A DNA stretch of 49,766 nt from Cyclobacteriaceae bacterium (GCA_012033595.1 JAAUQL010000037.1:1-49766); one strand, 5' to 3'; counted from the first letter of the stretch, positions 16,471 through 26,120 are shown. A program made the numbers and translations. Notes: generated by a model not told the origin, from the sequence alone.

Positions 16471-19400
16471 ATGAGTGAGGAAATTCTAAAAGCTTTAACT
16501 CAGCTTTTTGCGATCATTACCAAGCAAGATGGGGGTGTCACAGAAACGGAGCGGGATTTTGTAATAAGCATCTTCAAAGAAGACTTAGATCACGACTCTA
16601 TCAAAGAATACCTGGCGCTCTACGACGAGTTTGTCGGATATGGCAAAGAGGTGGTCGCCACTGAAAAGAAAAAGCTGACCTCGGTAAAAGACTCCGTAAA
16701 AACACTTGCCATTTGTCGCAAGATCAATAAAACCCTTACCCAAAAACAAAAAGTCGTTGTTCTGATCAAATTGCTCGAACTGGTGGGTTCTGACCGCAAT
16801 TTCTCTTCGCAACGCATGGAGATAATCAATACGGTCTCCGAAGTGTTTAATATTACCACCGAAGAGTCAAAACTGGTCGAAGCATTTATTCTGCATACTT
16901 CCGATGAAACCCTCGACAAAGAAGACCTGTTATTTGCCCGCAAAAAAACAGGTCAGGAGGTGGTGCTTGCCCATGAAATAGAAGCCAATATCACTGGCGA
17001 ATTGATGTTTTTGAGAGTGAGGAGCGTCGATATGTACTTTGTGCGCTACCTCGGCCATGAAGAAATACTGCTCAACGGTTTCATCATCAAACCAGGGCTC
17101 ACCTATCAGTTTTCGCATGGTAGTACCATTAAAACGCCAAGTGGCGATGCGCTCTACTACAGCGACCTGGTCAGGCATTTTCTCTCCGAATTCGAAACAG
17201 TAAAGCTGTCCTTTATTGCCAAAGACCTTCAGAAAAAATTTCCTAATGGCACTATCGGTCTGCGCGATATCAATATCTCCGAAGGCCCGGGAAAACTCAT
17301 TGGGATAATGGGGGCAAGTGGAGCGGGAAAACCACCCTGCTCAATGTGCTTGCAGGCATAGACAAACCCAGCTCGGGTAGTTTGAAGATAAACGGTGTGG
17401 AACTGTTTTCGGATAGCAACGAAAAAACCAAAGGTGTAATCGGCTACATCTCTCAAGATGACTTGCTCATCGAAGAGCTCACCGTTTACCAAAACTTATA
17501 CTACAACGCCAAGCTGTGTTTTGCCGATATGGGTGAAGAAGAGCTTGCCACGCGTGTGATGAACACCCTTACCAATCTGGGTCTGGACCAGCGCAAAGAT
17601 TTGCGTGTGGGTAGTGTGTTGGACAAAACCATAAGCGGCGGCCAGCGCAAAAGGCTCAACATCGCTTTGGAACTAATACGCGAACCAGCAGTCCTTTTCG
17701 TGGATGAGCCCACATCTGGCTTGTCTTCCCGAGATTCAGAAAATGTGATTGATTTGCTCAAAGAGCTCACGCTTAAGGGCAAATTGATTTTTGTGGTCAT
17801 ACACCAGCCATCGTCAGATATTTACAAAATGTTTGACAAGATGATGATCATGGATGTGGGCGGATATCCGGTCTATTACGGACCGCCAGTAGAGGCTGTC
17901 ACCTATTTTAAGTCGGCAAGCAACCAGGTTGGTGCCGACAAAGGGCAATGCCAAACGTGCGGAAACGTAAATCCAGAACAGATATTCAACATTATCGAAG
18001 CCAAAGTGGTGGACGAATATGGTGAATTTACCAAAAAGCGAAAGGTAAACCCTGTACAATGGAAGGCCTTGTATGATGAAAATTTTTCACAAGAGCACAT
18101 AAAGGAAATCAATGAGCTACCGCCACGCTCGCTAAAGATCCCCTCCAGATTTAAACAGCTCATAATTTTTGCCAAAAGAGATACTTTATCAAAGTTGAGC
18201 AATACACAATACATGCTCATCAACTTGCTTGAAGCACCCTTGCTGGCTTTTATCCTGGCTTTTTTGATCAGGTACAAAAGTGGCCCGGAAGGGCAGGAAT
18301 ATGTTTTCAGGTTCAATGAAAACATACCGGTATATATCATGATGGCGATTATCGTCGCCTTGTTCATGGGGCTAACCGTGAGTGCAGAGGAGATCATAAA
18401 AGACCGGAAGATATTAAAACGAGAATCGTTTCTCAACCTGAGTTGGAACAGCTATTTACTTTCCAAAATATCTATCCTATTTGTGCTTTCAGCTATTCAG
18501 ACCATCATTTTTACGGTATTGGGCAACCTGATATTAGGAATACATGGGATGACACTTACCTATTGGCTGGTACTCTTTTCTATATCTTGCGTAGCCAATA
18601 TCATAGGCCTCAATATTTCATCGGCATTCAATTCTGCTGTTACGGTGTACATTCTCATACCATTGCTTATTATTCCGCAGATGGTGTTGAGTGGTTTGTT
18701 ATTTAGTTTCGACAAGCTCAACGAAGTGGTAAGTACAAAAGGAAAAGTACCGGTAGTGGCAGATTTCATGGCTTCTCGGTGGGGGTACGAAGCGGTGGCG
18801 GTGCGGCAGTTTATGGAAAATGCCTACGAAGATAAATTTTATGAATTTGAAAAAAATGAATTGCAATCTGATTTTAAATCGTCGTATTGGACAAAAGAAT
18901 TGAAGAGCAGAATTAACTATGTCAAAGACAATATCGGCACAGAGGATGAAGCCAAAATCAAGAAAATTGATCGCTATCTCAATGTAGTAAAAAGGGAATT
19001 GATAGAAGATGCAGGCACGGAGGTAGTCAATGACATCAATTTGCGAAAGGCCCTCGAAAGGTCTGCCTTCACCCCTGAGGTAGCGGACGATTTGAACGCA
19101 TACCTTGATGCCTTGTTCACCAAATATCTCAATGAATACAATTTGGCTGTTCAGAAAAAAGAGAAGTTGATCTATGCCCTGGAAAACAATTTCAAATATG
19201 ATCTGAGCACCATGAAAGACAAGCACTACAATGAAAGTCTGTCTGATCTGGTGCGCAATCTAAATGTGAAAGAGCGGGTGATCGAATTTGAAGGTGAATT
19301 GCTTCAAATCGTTGATCCCATTTTCAATGATCCAAAAAATCCTGAAAACTTACTCGACTATCGGACACATTTTTTTGCACCCAAAAAACATCTTTTTGGA

Positions 19401-19550
19401 GTTTACTTCGATACCTATTGGTTCAATTTGGTTGTGATTTGGCTTATGGCGGTGGTTTTGTACATCGCATTGTATTTTGAACTGCTCAAAAAGGCCATTG
19501 CCTCATTTGAAAGCCTGGCAGGGAAATTAAAGGATAAGGAATCCAATTAA
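16471..19550 (+). CDS. TerB-like domain fused to ABCG-type ABC transporter ATPase and permease (frameshifted)
   Basis: Reconstructed length is about 1026 residues. An N-terminal TerB-like helical domain (about 1-150) is followed by a beta-rich linker (about 165-235). The ABC ATPase domain (about 245-480) has Walker A G-A-S-G-A-G-K, signature I-S-G-G-Q-R-K-R-L-N near 388, Walker B V-L-F-V-D-E-P near 407 and an H-loop I-H-Q-P. Membrane helices lie at about 583-745, then a helical soluble insertion of some 220 residues and a last helix near 982-1003. The break is inside Walker A: GGGAAAACCACC lacks one A, so the frame turns to K-P-P and stops at 17359-17361, while the next frame continues L-A-G-I-D-K. 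It lies 106 bp after siaC and probably exports or extracts a hydrophobic substrate. Substrate unknown. Confidence 0.88.
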
Positions 19551-19592
19551 ATAATAGGTGTAATAAACTAGGCATAATTGCTTGATTTACAG

Positions 19593-19623
19593 TTTTATTA
19601 TCATTTTGATATTTATATTTTTG
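19593..19623 (+). promoter_or_regulatory. candidate promoter for the lipoprotein gene
   Basis: TATTTTTG at 19616-19623 matches TAnnTTTG, with TTTT/TTTA at 19593-19597 as a -33 element about 19-20 bp upstream. The start codon at 19643 follows 20 bp later. Confidence 0.45.
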
Positions 19624-19642
19624 TTCAGTTAAAATTGATATC

Positions 19643-20538
19643 ATGAAAAAATTAGTGCATTATTTTTAGTATTAATCGTATTTGCCTGCGGCCCGGATAA
19701 AAAATCTGACGAGCAGGCATTTCTTGACAGTCTGGACAATATCACCCTGGATGCTCCGATGATTTCCGAAGAAGTAATCACCGATATTATCCAACAGGTG
19801 CCTTCTCCTTTGGAAATATCCTATTTGCTCAAGGATGCCGGCACGCAGTACGATTTCAATATCCTGAATTCGCCAGGCAGCTATACCAATTACAACAGCA
19901 ACTTCAATAAGGCGCTAAACCTGGGAATATATGGTACCGATCTGGGCTATGCCAATATTTATGAAGAAAACCAGGATGCAATTTTGTATCTCAATTCCAT
20001 CAAAGGATTGGCTAATGACCTGAGCATTGGTCAGTTTTTCGATTTTGGAACGATTGCCAGGTTGGCCACCAATAGCAAAAATCTCGACTCACTGTTGCTT
20101 ATCACTACTCAAAACTTCAACAGCATCAATACTTATCTACAAGAAAATAAGCGGTCGAACTTAAGCGTGCTGATACTCACCGGAGGCTGGCTTGAGGCAC
20201 TACATGTCACTTGTCAGGTAGCGCAGAAAAATCCGGGCAATGAAAAATTGATAGAGAAAATAGGAGAGCAAAAGATTATTTTGGACAACATCAAGCTGAT
20301 GCTAGAATTTTATACCAAAGATCCATACATCGCCGATTTGCATAAAAATATCCTGGAACTCGAAAAAGCCTTTTCGCAAATAGAAATCATTTACACTTAT
20401 GCGGAGCCTACCATGCAGGAAGTCGATGGCATGATCGTAGTAAAGGACAATAGTACCACCACCATCAACATTACCAAAGAAAATGTGGATACTATTCGGG
20501 AGCAGGTAATCAGTATAAGGGAAAAGATCATTAGCTAA
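19643..20538 (+). CDS. lipoprotein of unknown function (frameshifted near the signal peptide)
   Basis: Reconstructed length is about 298 residues. The ATG at 19643 begins M-K-K-L-V and is followed by a hydrophobic stretch and the lipobox V-F-A-C-G, but only if one base (probably G) is added near 19654-19660. As written, the frame ends at TAG 19667-19669. The first Met of the downstream frame (19759) lies past the lipobox and is not the true start. The mature part is helical, with no catalytic motif recognised. It is likely anchored in the periplasm or outer membrane. It follows the TerB-ABC fusion by 92 bp, behind its own candidate promoter, and precedes a small secreted protein gene by 16 bp. 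It may be a partner or substrate-binding protein for the transporter, judging by position only. Confidence 0.75.
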
Positions 20539-20554
20539 AAAATATATTTTTTGT

Positions 20555-20989
20555 ATGAGACAGGTAATCAATATCCTAGGAATAACATTCATCGCATTCG
20601 TATTCGCTGCAAGCGTGGCCAATGCACAGTGCGATGCCGAAGCCCACGCCAATGCGTGCATTTCAAAGCTCCAAGATGGATTCACGTTCTTAAAAACTTT
20701 TAAAGTGGACGGACAAGGCGGAGCAAAAGCCAAAGTAGAATATTCGTACGTTTTTAGTAAAGACACTCAATATTTCCTCAATATTTGCAACAGTGGCGCC
20801 GACACTGACGGCATCGTGGTAACCATGTACGATTCGAAACGACAAATGGTATCGACCAACTTTAACAAAGGCAAGTTTTATCCGGGACTGGTGTATCCAT
20901 GCAATGCGACGGGGATTTATTACATCACCTTTACGTTCCAGGATTCTCAAAATCACTGCGGAGGCAGCGTCCTTGGATTTAAGCGCTAG
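20555..20989 (+). CDS. small secreted protein, unknown
   Basis: 144 residues with a clear Sec signal peptide (hydrophobic core, then A-N-A-Q at about 22-25). The mature domain is beta-rich with five Cys (C-D-A-E, N-A-C-I-S, N-I-C-N-S, Y-P-C-N-A, N-H-C-G-G), suggesting at least two disulphides and a periplasmic or extracellular location. The pattern Y-F-L-N-I-C-N ... G-I-V-V-T-M-Y-D resembles pre-peptidase or lectin-like jelly-roll domains, but I cannot assign a family. It lies 16 bp after the lipoprotein gene and is followed by a terminator at 21012-21035, so it closes the signalling cluster. Confidence 0.8.
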   Translation: MRQVINILGITFIAFVFAASVANAQCDAEAHANACISKLQDGFTFLKTFKVDGQGGAKAKVEYSYVFSKDTQYFLNICNSGADTDGIVVTMYDSKRQMVSTNFNKGKFYPGLVYPCNATGIYYITFTFQDSQNHCGGSVLGFKR

Positions 20990-21011
20990 TCAGCAGGTAT
21001 CAAAAATTTGA

Positions 21012-21036
21012 AAAGCAGGCAGACCCTGCTTTTTTT
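21012..21036 (+). terminator. terminator directly abutting the next start codon
   Basis: Arms AAAGCAGG and CCTGCTTT around the loop CAGAC, followed by a T-run to 21036. The next ATG is at 21037, with no space for a separate ribosome binding site. Readthrough, or the hairpin acting as attenuator, would control the esterase gene. Confidence 0.65.
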
Positions 21037-21674
21037 ATGGAAAAGAAAAACGCAAAATTTACCATTGACGCCCCCTATTACAAGCTGGGCGACATCGGCT
21101 CGCACACCAAAAAGATCTGGCTGATTTTTCATGGATATGGGCAACTGATCGACGACTTTGCCGAACCCTTTGCCTCCTTTGAGCAAGAAGACCACTGCAT
21201 ACTTTTTCCTCAGGGTCTTTCAAAATTTTATCTGAAAGGTATAGATCAAAAAATAGGCGCAAGCTGGATGACAAGCCACGACAGGGAAATGGACATTGCC
21301 AACTACATCAATTATCTCAATTTTATATTCGAACAGGAAATACAACCTTTTGCCAATAAAATATTGCTCAATGTACTTGGCTTCTCGCAAGGAGGGCACA
21401 CCGCCAGCCGCTGGATCGCCAAAAGCCATGTGAAATACGATAAGTTGATCCTTTGGGGGTCTTCACTGGCTGCTGAGATTGGCAGTGAGGAAGTGAAAAA
21501 CCACTTTGGGAATGGCAAAACATCGTGGTGGTGGGCGATCAGGACAAGTACGTGACAGGTGAGCAACTACTATTGAACAGAGAAAGGTACGCGAAAGCCG
21601 GTTTCAAATACCAGCTACTCGAATACCATGGCGGACATAGCCTAGACCCCGATGTATTGCGGAGTCTTATCTAG
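21037..21674 (+). CDS. alpha/beta hydrolase, phospholipase/carboxylesterase type (frameshifted)
   Basis: Reconstructed length is about 212 residues. The oxyanion-side H-G-Y-G, the nucleophile elbow G-F-S-Q-G-G, the acid V-G-D-Q-D, and the His in G-G-H-S are all present, but the last two lie in a second frame. The written frame ends at 21553-21555 after G-K-T-S-W-W-W. Inserting one base (for example A) near 21526-21530 gives V-V-V-G-D-Q-D-K and continues to TAG at 21672-21674. The family hydrolyses short-chain or lysophospholipid esters. The final TAG overlaps the stop of the convergent SDR gene in the palindrome CTAG at 21671-21674. Confidence 0.82.
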
Positions 21675-22429
21675 TCTCCAATCCGGTTAATCATAGATGC
21701 CGAAGCTTGAGCGGTCGGAAAAACGAGTGTTTCCGCAATGTTGACATGTGCCGGCCTGGTAGCGATAAAGTAGATGACTTCGGCAATGTCTTTGGCAGAC
21801 AGGGGTTTGAAACCGCGATATACCTGATCGGCCTTTTCTTCATCGCCTTTGAATCTGACCGTGGAAAACTCTGTATTCACTGCTCCAGGGTTTATTTCCG
21901 AAACTTTTATCCCAAATTTGTTCAGGTCTAGTCGCATCGATTTGCTGATGGCGTCCACAGCAAATTTGGAGGCGCAATACACATTGCCTTTGGGATATAC
22001 TTCTTTGCCAGCCACGGATCCTATGTTGATGATGTGTCCTTTTTTGCGCTCAGTCATGCCAGGAATAATGGCCTTCGACACGTACAAGAGGCCTTTCACG
22101 TTGATGTCGATCATGGCATCCCAATCTTCGGTGCTGCCTTCGTCTATGGTATCGAGACCATGCGCATTTCCAGCATTATTAATGAGGATATCAATATTTT
22201 TGAATGCCGTCGGAAGAGAGTCGATTTTGGCAAATACTTCCTCTTTATTTCTGACGTCGAATTCAAGAAGTTCAATGTTTGATCCGGTATCGAGTTTTTC
22301 TTTTAGTTGTTTCAAACGGCCTGTCCTACGTCCGCATATCACTACTTTAAAACCATTTTTGGCGAAAATTTTGGCCGAGGCTTTGCCTATGCCGGAAGTG
22401 GCTCCGGTGATAAAAACTGTTTGTTCCAT
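21671..22429 (-). CDS. SDR family NADP-dependent oxidoreductase, YdfG-like
   Basis: 252 residues of a classical short-chain dehydrogenase. The cofactor motif T-G-A-T-S-G-I-G is at 8-15 and G-R-R (favouring NADP) follows strand 2. N-N-A-G, the Ser in I-G-S-V-A-G, and the catalytic Y-C-A-S-K are all present. The closest described type is YdfG, which oxidises L-allo-threonine and 3-hydroxy acids. The exact substrate cannot be read from sequence. The - strand run continues upstream with porT (6-bp gap) and ubiE, so it is probably in the same transcript. Its stop shares CTAG with the esterase stop. Confidence 0.93.
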   Translation of the reverse strand: MEQTVFITGATSGIGKASAKIFAKNGFKVVICGRRTGRLKQLKEKLDTGSNIELLEFDVRNKEEVFAKIDSLPTAFKNIDILINNAGNAHGLDTIDEGSTEDWDAMIDINVKGLLYVSKAIIPGMTERKKGHIINIGSVAGKEVYPKGNVYCASKFAVDAISKSMRLDLNKFGIKVSEINPGAVNTEFSTVRFKGDEEKADQVYRGFKPLSAKDIAEVIYFIATRPAHVNIAETLVFPTAQASASMINRIGD

Positions 22430-22435
22430 GTTTGC

Positions 22436-23173
22436 TTAATCTGAAAATTGCAAATATAAGGTGACTACATTCATCCGCAACGATTCTATGCCGTCGCTAT
22501 ATCCATATTTGTCTTGCTTTAGCAAGTTGGGGAGGCCTTTGGAGAATCGGATTTCGGGGCTGAATTTGAACAGGGGATAGTACATATCTATGCCCATGCC
22601 CAGCTCTATATTGAGGTTGAGGTCTTGCGTAAGCAGGCGGTCGTCCGATTGTTCCTTGCGTTTTTTGCCCGACACTTCCATGCCCGGTGCTATGCCTCCC
22701 ACAAAATATACTCTGAAATTTTTGTGTCTTTCCGATTTGTATTTGATCAATATCGGTATTTCCACGAAAGTGGCTTCGATCAATTGTTTGTCTATTCGCC
22801 CATCGGTATAGTTGTAGTCGACCGGGAATTCGAAAAAAGAAACCTTGGGCAACACCCTTACGGTAAATTGTTCTGCAAGTCTGAAGTCAGTGATAAAACC
22901 CAGCGAAAACCCAAAAGCATTGGCTGGCATAATGGAGTGAACGGTATCCATTTGCTGGGATACAAACTTGTCGGAATACTTGAGCTGAAAACTGGAAGAA
23001 TGTAAGCCAATGCTAAATCCATAGTGCAGCCACTTGGCATCAGAAAATGGCAGGTTGTACTGAAATGCCTCCTGACCATGGGAGTACATGGGGAGGAAAA
23101 GGGCAAGAACAGCCAGCCGCGCTATTTTATTCCGGTATAAATGGAGCAAATGCCGAATGTAAGTGGGAACCAT
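22436..23173 (-). CDS. porT: PorT family outer-membrane protein of type IX secretion
   Basis: 245 residues with an N-terminal signal peptide (hydrophobic A-V-L-A-L-F-L-P, then S-H-G-Q) and an outer-membrane beta-barrel pattern with alternating hydrophobic strands to a C-terminal V-T-L-Y-L-Q-F. PorT is required for the T9SS and lies next to ubiE in other Bacteroidota, as here. The N-terminal codons overlap the 3' end of ubiE by 52 bp, so translational coupling is likely, or the true start is a few codons inside. The alternative is a generic PorT-like barrel protein. The ubiE linkage and the nearby PorE-like gene favour the T9SS role. Confidence 0.82.
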   Translation of the reverse strand: MVPTYIRHLLHLYRNKIARLAVLALFLPMYSHGQEAFQYNLPFSDAKWLHYGFSIGLHSSSFQLKYSDKFVSQQMDTVHSIMPANAFGFSLGFITDFRLAEQFTVRVLPKVSFFEFPVDYNYTDGRIDKQLIEATFVEIPILIKYKSERHKNFRVYFVGGIAPGMEVSGKKRKEQSDDRLLTQDLNLNIELGMGIDMYYPLFKFSPEIRFSKGLPNLLKQDKYGYSDGIESLRMNVVTLYLQFSD

Positions 23174-23850
23174 TCTGTTTGTTTAAATCCAGTGTCTTTT
23201 AATATTTGTATAAAATCCTGACCATCAGGAAATGCCTGAACCGACTCGGGCAGATAAGTGTATGCAGCGTTGTCTTTCGAGATTATGTTGCCGATGATAG
23301 GCAAAATAGAGTTAAAATAAAAATTGTATAATTGCTTGAATGGAAAAACAAATGGCTTGGAAAATTCAAGGATCACCACCCTGCCCCCACTATCCAACAC
23401 CCTGTACATGCTTGCTAAGCCGTTTTCCAAATGTTCAAAATTGCGTACTCCAAATGCAACGATGACGGCATCGAAATTATTATCGTCAAAACGCAGGTTT
23501 TCCGAATCGCCATGCTCCAGTTCAATGATGTGCTCCAGGTTCTTTTTCTTGATTTTTTCTCGGCCAATATCCAGCATACCATCAGAAATATCTACTCCTA
23601 CCACCTTATGCGGCCTGAGTGAAAGCGATTGTATGGCAAAATCAGCCGTGCCGGTCGCTACATCAAGGATGCGTTGTGGCTTGTGAGCCTGAAGCAGCTT
23701 TATGGCTTTTTTTCTCCAATACACATCGATGCCAAGGCTGAGCAAGTGGTTGAGCAAATCATATCTCTTACTGATGTTGTCGAACATTAGCGCCACCTGG
23801 TCTTTTTTGCCCAATTCTTTTTCTTTATAAGGCCGTATTTCCTTGTTCAT
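23122..23850 (-). CDS. ubiE: demethylmenaquinone methyltransferase
   Basis: From ATG 23850 the protein has 242 residues, the UbiE/MenG length. The frame is open a further 60 codons upstream, but that extension is low-complexity and lies outside the family. Motifs are D-N-I-S-x-R-Y-D-x-L-N-H-L-L-S, the SAM site I-L-D-V-A-T-G-T-A, G-V-D-I-S-D-G-M-L, and V-A-F-G-V-R-N-F. It performs the last methylation step of menaquinone synthesis, the quinone used by the NQR complex encoded at the other end of the window. It overlaps porT by 52 bp. Confidence 0.95.
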   Translation of the reverse strand: MNKEIRPYKEKELGKKDQVALMFDNISKRYDLLNHLLSLGIDVYWRKKAIKLLQAHKPQRILDVATGTADFAIQSLSLRPHKVVGVDISDGMLDIGREKIKKKNLEHIIELEHGDSENLRFDDNNFDAVIVAFGVRNFEHLENGLASMYRVLDSGGRVVILEFSKPFVFPFKQLYNFYFNSILPIIGNIISKDNAAYTYLPESVQAFPDGQDFIQILKDTGFKQTEWFPLTFGICSIYTGIK

Positions 23851-24071
23851 AAATGTATCTTCGATATTTTTCCGTTCAGGAACTTGCTGGCAAATATACA
23901 CAAGGCGCTTGCAAAAAATAATAAAATACCGCGGGGTAGGCAAAATGGAACTAGTTGCTTCGCCTGGCTCCCCGGCAGTTGTGGCTTGTTGCCGGCTAGA
24001 GCATTCGCGTGCTTTGGCAGTGAATCTCACATGAAGCCTGTAGAAATAGGCAATCTGAAAATGGCCAGGGG

Positions 24072-26120
24072 CTACTGTTTGAACTGCAACACCCTAAATT
24101 CCACCCGCCTGTTGAGCTCACGACCCATCTCTTCATCGTCGTTGCTGGCCAGCGGTCGCTCTTCTCCATATCCTTCTACCAGAAAGCGTCCCTCGCTCTG
24201 TCCTTTGCGAACCATATAGTCCACAATGGCTTGCGCCCTGCGCTTCGAAAGCCACAAGTTGAAATCTTTGCCGCCGATGTTGTCGGTATGGCCAGCTATC
24301 TCAATGATGTACCTGGGGTTTTCTTCCAACACTTGCAGCAGTTTATCCAACTCCGGGTTTGAAGTGGACTTGAGCCGGGCAGTGCCAAAGTCGAAATAAA
24401 TGTTGCGGATCACCTGGCTATAGCCGACTTGTATTTTGTCCAGGGATATTTGTTTGGCAATTTTACCGGCCTTGTTACTCATGGGTGGCACATCGATACG
24501 CACGTTTTTATACATATAGCCCGGTCTTTGCGCCACAATGTTGTACTGAAGAGCACTTTCATTTTCAAATTGAGCCTGGTAGAAGCCTTCATTAACTTTG
24601 AGTACAGCTACAGGGGTGTTACTATTGGCACTGGTTATGGACACGTCCACGTCCAAAGGGGAGTTGGTTTGTGCGTCAACTGTTTTCAATACCAAAGTGA
24701 CGGGGATTTTTTCTTCCTTTACAGGCTCGACGACGATTGGTTTTTCAGGTTCGGTTGGTTCTACCTTTTTGGCTTCTACTTTTTTTGGAGGTGCTTCGAG
24801 ATCTGCCAGCCTGATGTGGTAAATGTCGGTAAAGCCCAGACCATCTGCCTTGGCCGAAGCATAGTAGCCACGTTGGCCATCGCGGGTACTTACAAAATAT
24901 ACGTCGTTGTCGGGTGAATTCATGGGGTATCCCAGGTTGATGGGTTCTGACCAGGTGTCGTTGGCTTCGTCATACACAGACTTATAAATATCGTAGCCTC
25001 CCATGCCTTTGTGCCCTTTGCTGGAAAAATAGAGTGTTTTACCATCATAATCGATAAATGGGCCATCTTCATCAAAGGGTGTGTTGATAACCTCCCCGAG
25101 GTTTTTGGCTGCACCCCATTCGCCTTTTCGGTCTTTTTTGGAATAATAGATATCCAAATCGGTTTTGTCAGCAGAAATTGGTCTGTCGCTGGAGAAATAC
25201 AAGGTATTGCCGTCAGGCGAAATGGAAACGGAGTTTTCGGAAAAGGTGCTGTTGATGTTGGAATTGAGCGCTACGGGCTCAGACCAGCTGCCGTTAGGAT
25301 TTTTTGTGGATAGAAAGATGTCTCCGCCGTTTTGGCTTTTATATAAGTACAGCTCACTACCATCGGCGCTTATGGCCAGGTTGGAAGAGTGGTACATGAT
25401 GTTGATCGGCGGCCCTATATTTTTTGCATAAGACCACTTTCCGCCATTCTTATCTGAGTAAAACACGTCTTCGTAATAGAGGTTGTCTTCGAAAACGTCG
25501 GCATTGGTGTTGCCATCCTGCCTGCGGGTGGTAAAGGCCATGAAGGTCTCGTCGGCGGTGACTACCGGAGCAAAGTCATCCCACTCAGAGTTGATCGTCG
25601 GTCCAAGGTTTTCGATGATGTAGTCGCGCGGAGTGTTTACATACTCTATTCCATTCTGACATTCGAATATACGGCGCTTCACATCCTTTTCCTGGGTAAA
25701 GTCTTCACCGCTTTTTTTGGTATTCTGCTGCATTTGCAGCAGGTATTGATTGTAATAATCCATGGCTTTTTCAAACTGCAAACCATATTGATAGCCTTGG
25801 CCTATGAGGTACAAAATATTGAATTTATAATTTGGATCGATATTATATACGCGTAGCAGGTATTTTGAAGCGTTGGCTTTAGAATTGGTTTCCAGGTAGG
25901 TGCGTCCTGCCATATAGTTGGCTTCGAGGTTTTCCGGATCCAGTTCTGCGGCCTGCACATACTGCTCGTTCGCGATCAATATTACCTTTAGATTGAAATA
26001 CGCATCGTTGGCTATTTCTACAATTTGTTGGGCAGCTTCTTTATTTTCGTCTTGCCCATAGGCAGTTATAAAAAAGGAGGTAAAAAGTGCCAGAATGAAT
26101 AATTTACGGTAAATCCGCAT
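24072..26120 (-). CDS. PorE-like TPR/PD40/CRD/OmpA protein, probable T9SS component
   Basis: 682 residues with a signal peptide ending A-Y-G-Q. Domains: TPR-like helices (about 25-150), a WD40-like PD40 propeller (about 185-430, with repeated G-x-x-L-Y-F-S-S and D-I-Y), a Pro/Glu/Lys-rich linker, a carboxypeptidase-regulatory-like beta sandwich (about 475-560), and a C-terminal OmpA peptidoglycan-binding domain with E-I-A-G-H-T-D-N and N-R-R-V-E-F. This is the same four-domain order described for PorE of Porphyromonas gingivalis, which anchors the T9SS machinery to peptidoglycan. It lies 221 bp upstream of ubiE-porT on the same strand, strengthening that reading. A generic OmpA/PD40 protein cannot be excluded. 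Confidence 0.82.
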   Translation of the reverse strand: MRIYRKLFILALFTSFFITAYGQDENKEAAQQIVEIANDAYFNLKVILIANEQYVQAAELDPENLEANYMAGRTYLETNSKANASKYLLRVYNIDPNYKFNILYLIGQGYQYGLQFEKAMDYYNQYLLQMQQNTKKSGEDFTQEKDVKRRIFECQNGIEYVNTPRDYIIENLGPTINSEWDDFAPVVTADETFMAFTTRRQDGNTNADVFEDNLYYEDVFYSDKNGGKWSYAKNIGPPINIMYHSSNLAISADGSELYLYKSQNGGDIFLSTKNPNGSWSEPVALNSNINSTFSENSVSISPDGNTLYFSSDRPISADKTDLDIYYSKKDRKGEWGAAKNLGEVINTPFDEDGPFIDYDGKTLYFSSKGHKGMGGYDIYKSVYDEANDTWSEPINLGYPMNSPDNDVYFVSTRDGQRGYYASAKADGLGFTDIYHIRLADLEAPPKKVEAKKVEPTEPEKPIVVEPVKEEKIPVTLVLKTVDAQTNSPLDVDVSITSANSNTPVAVLKVNEGFYQAQFENESALQYNIVAQRPGYMYKNVRIDVPPMSNKAGKIAKQISLDKIQVGYSQVIRNIYFDFGTARLKSTSNPELDKLLQVLEENPRYIIEIAGHTDNIGGKDFNLWLSKRRAQAIVDYMVRKGQSEGRFLVEGYGEERPLASNDDEEMGRELNRRVEFRVLQFKQ

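Noticed and set aside
20555-20989. Small secreted protein as a toxin
   Set aside because: A signal peptide and cysteines alone do not support toxicity, and no immunity-like neighbour is evident.
22625-23005. Open + strand frames opposite porT
   Set aside because: They mirror the strong porT coding frame and have no start context or motif.
23851-24030. N-terminal extension of UbiE by 60 residues
   Set aside because: The family begins at M-N-K-E-I; the extension is low-complexity and lacks a targeting signal.
24429-24917. 162-codon + strand frame opposite the PorE-like gene
   Set aside because: It is antisense to a well-supported coding region, with aromatic-rich unlikely composition.
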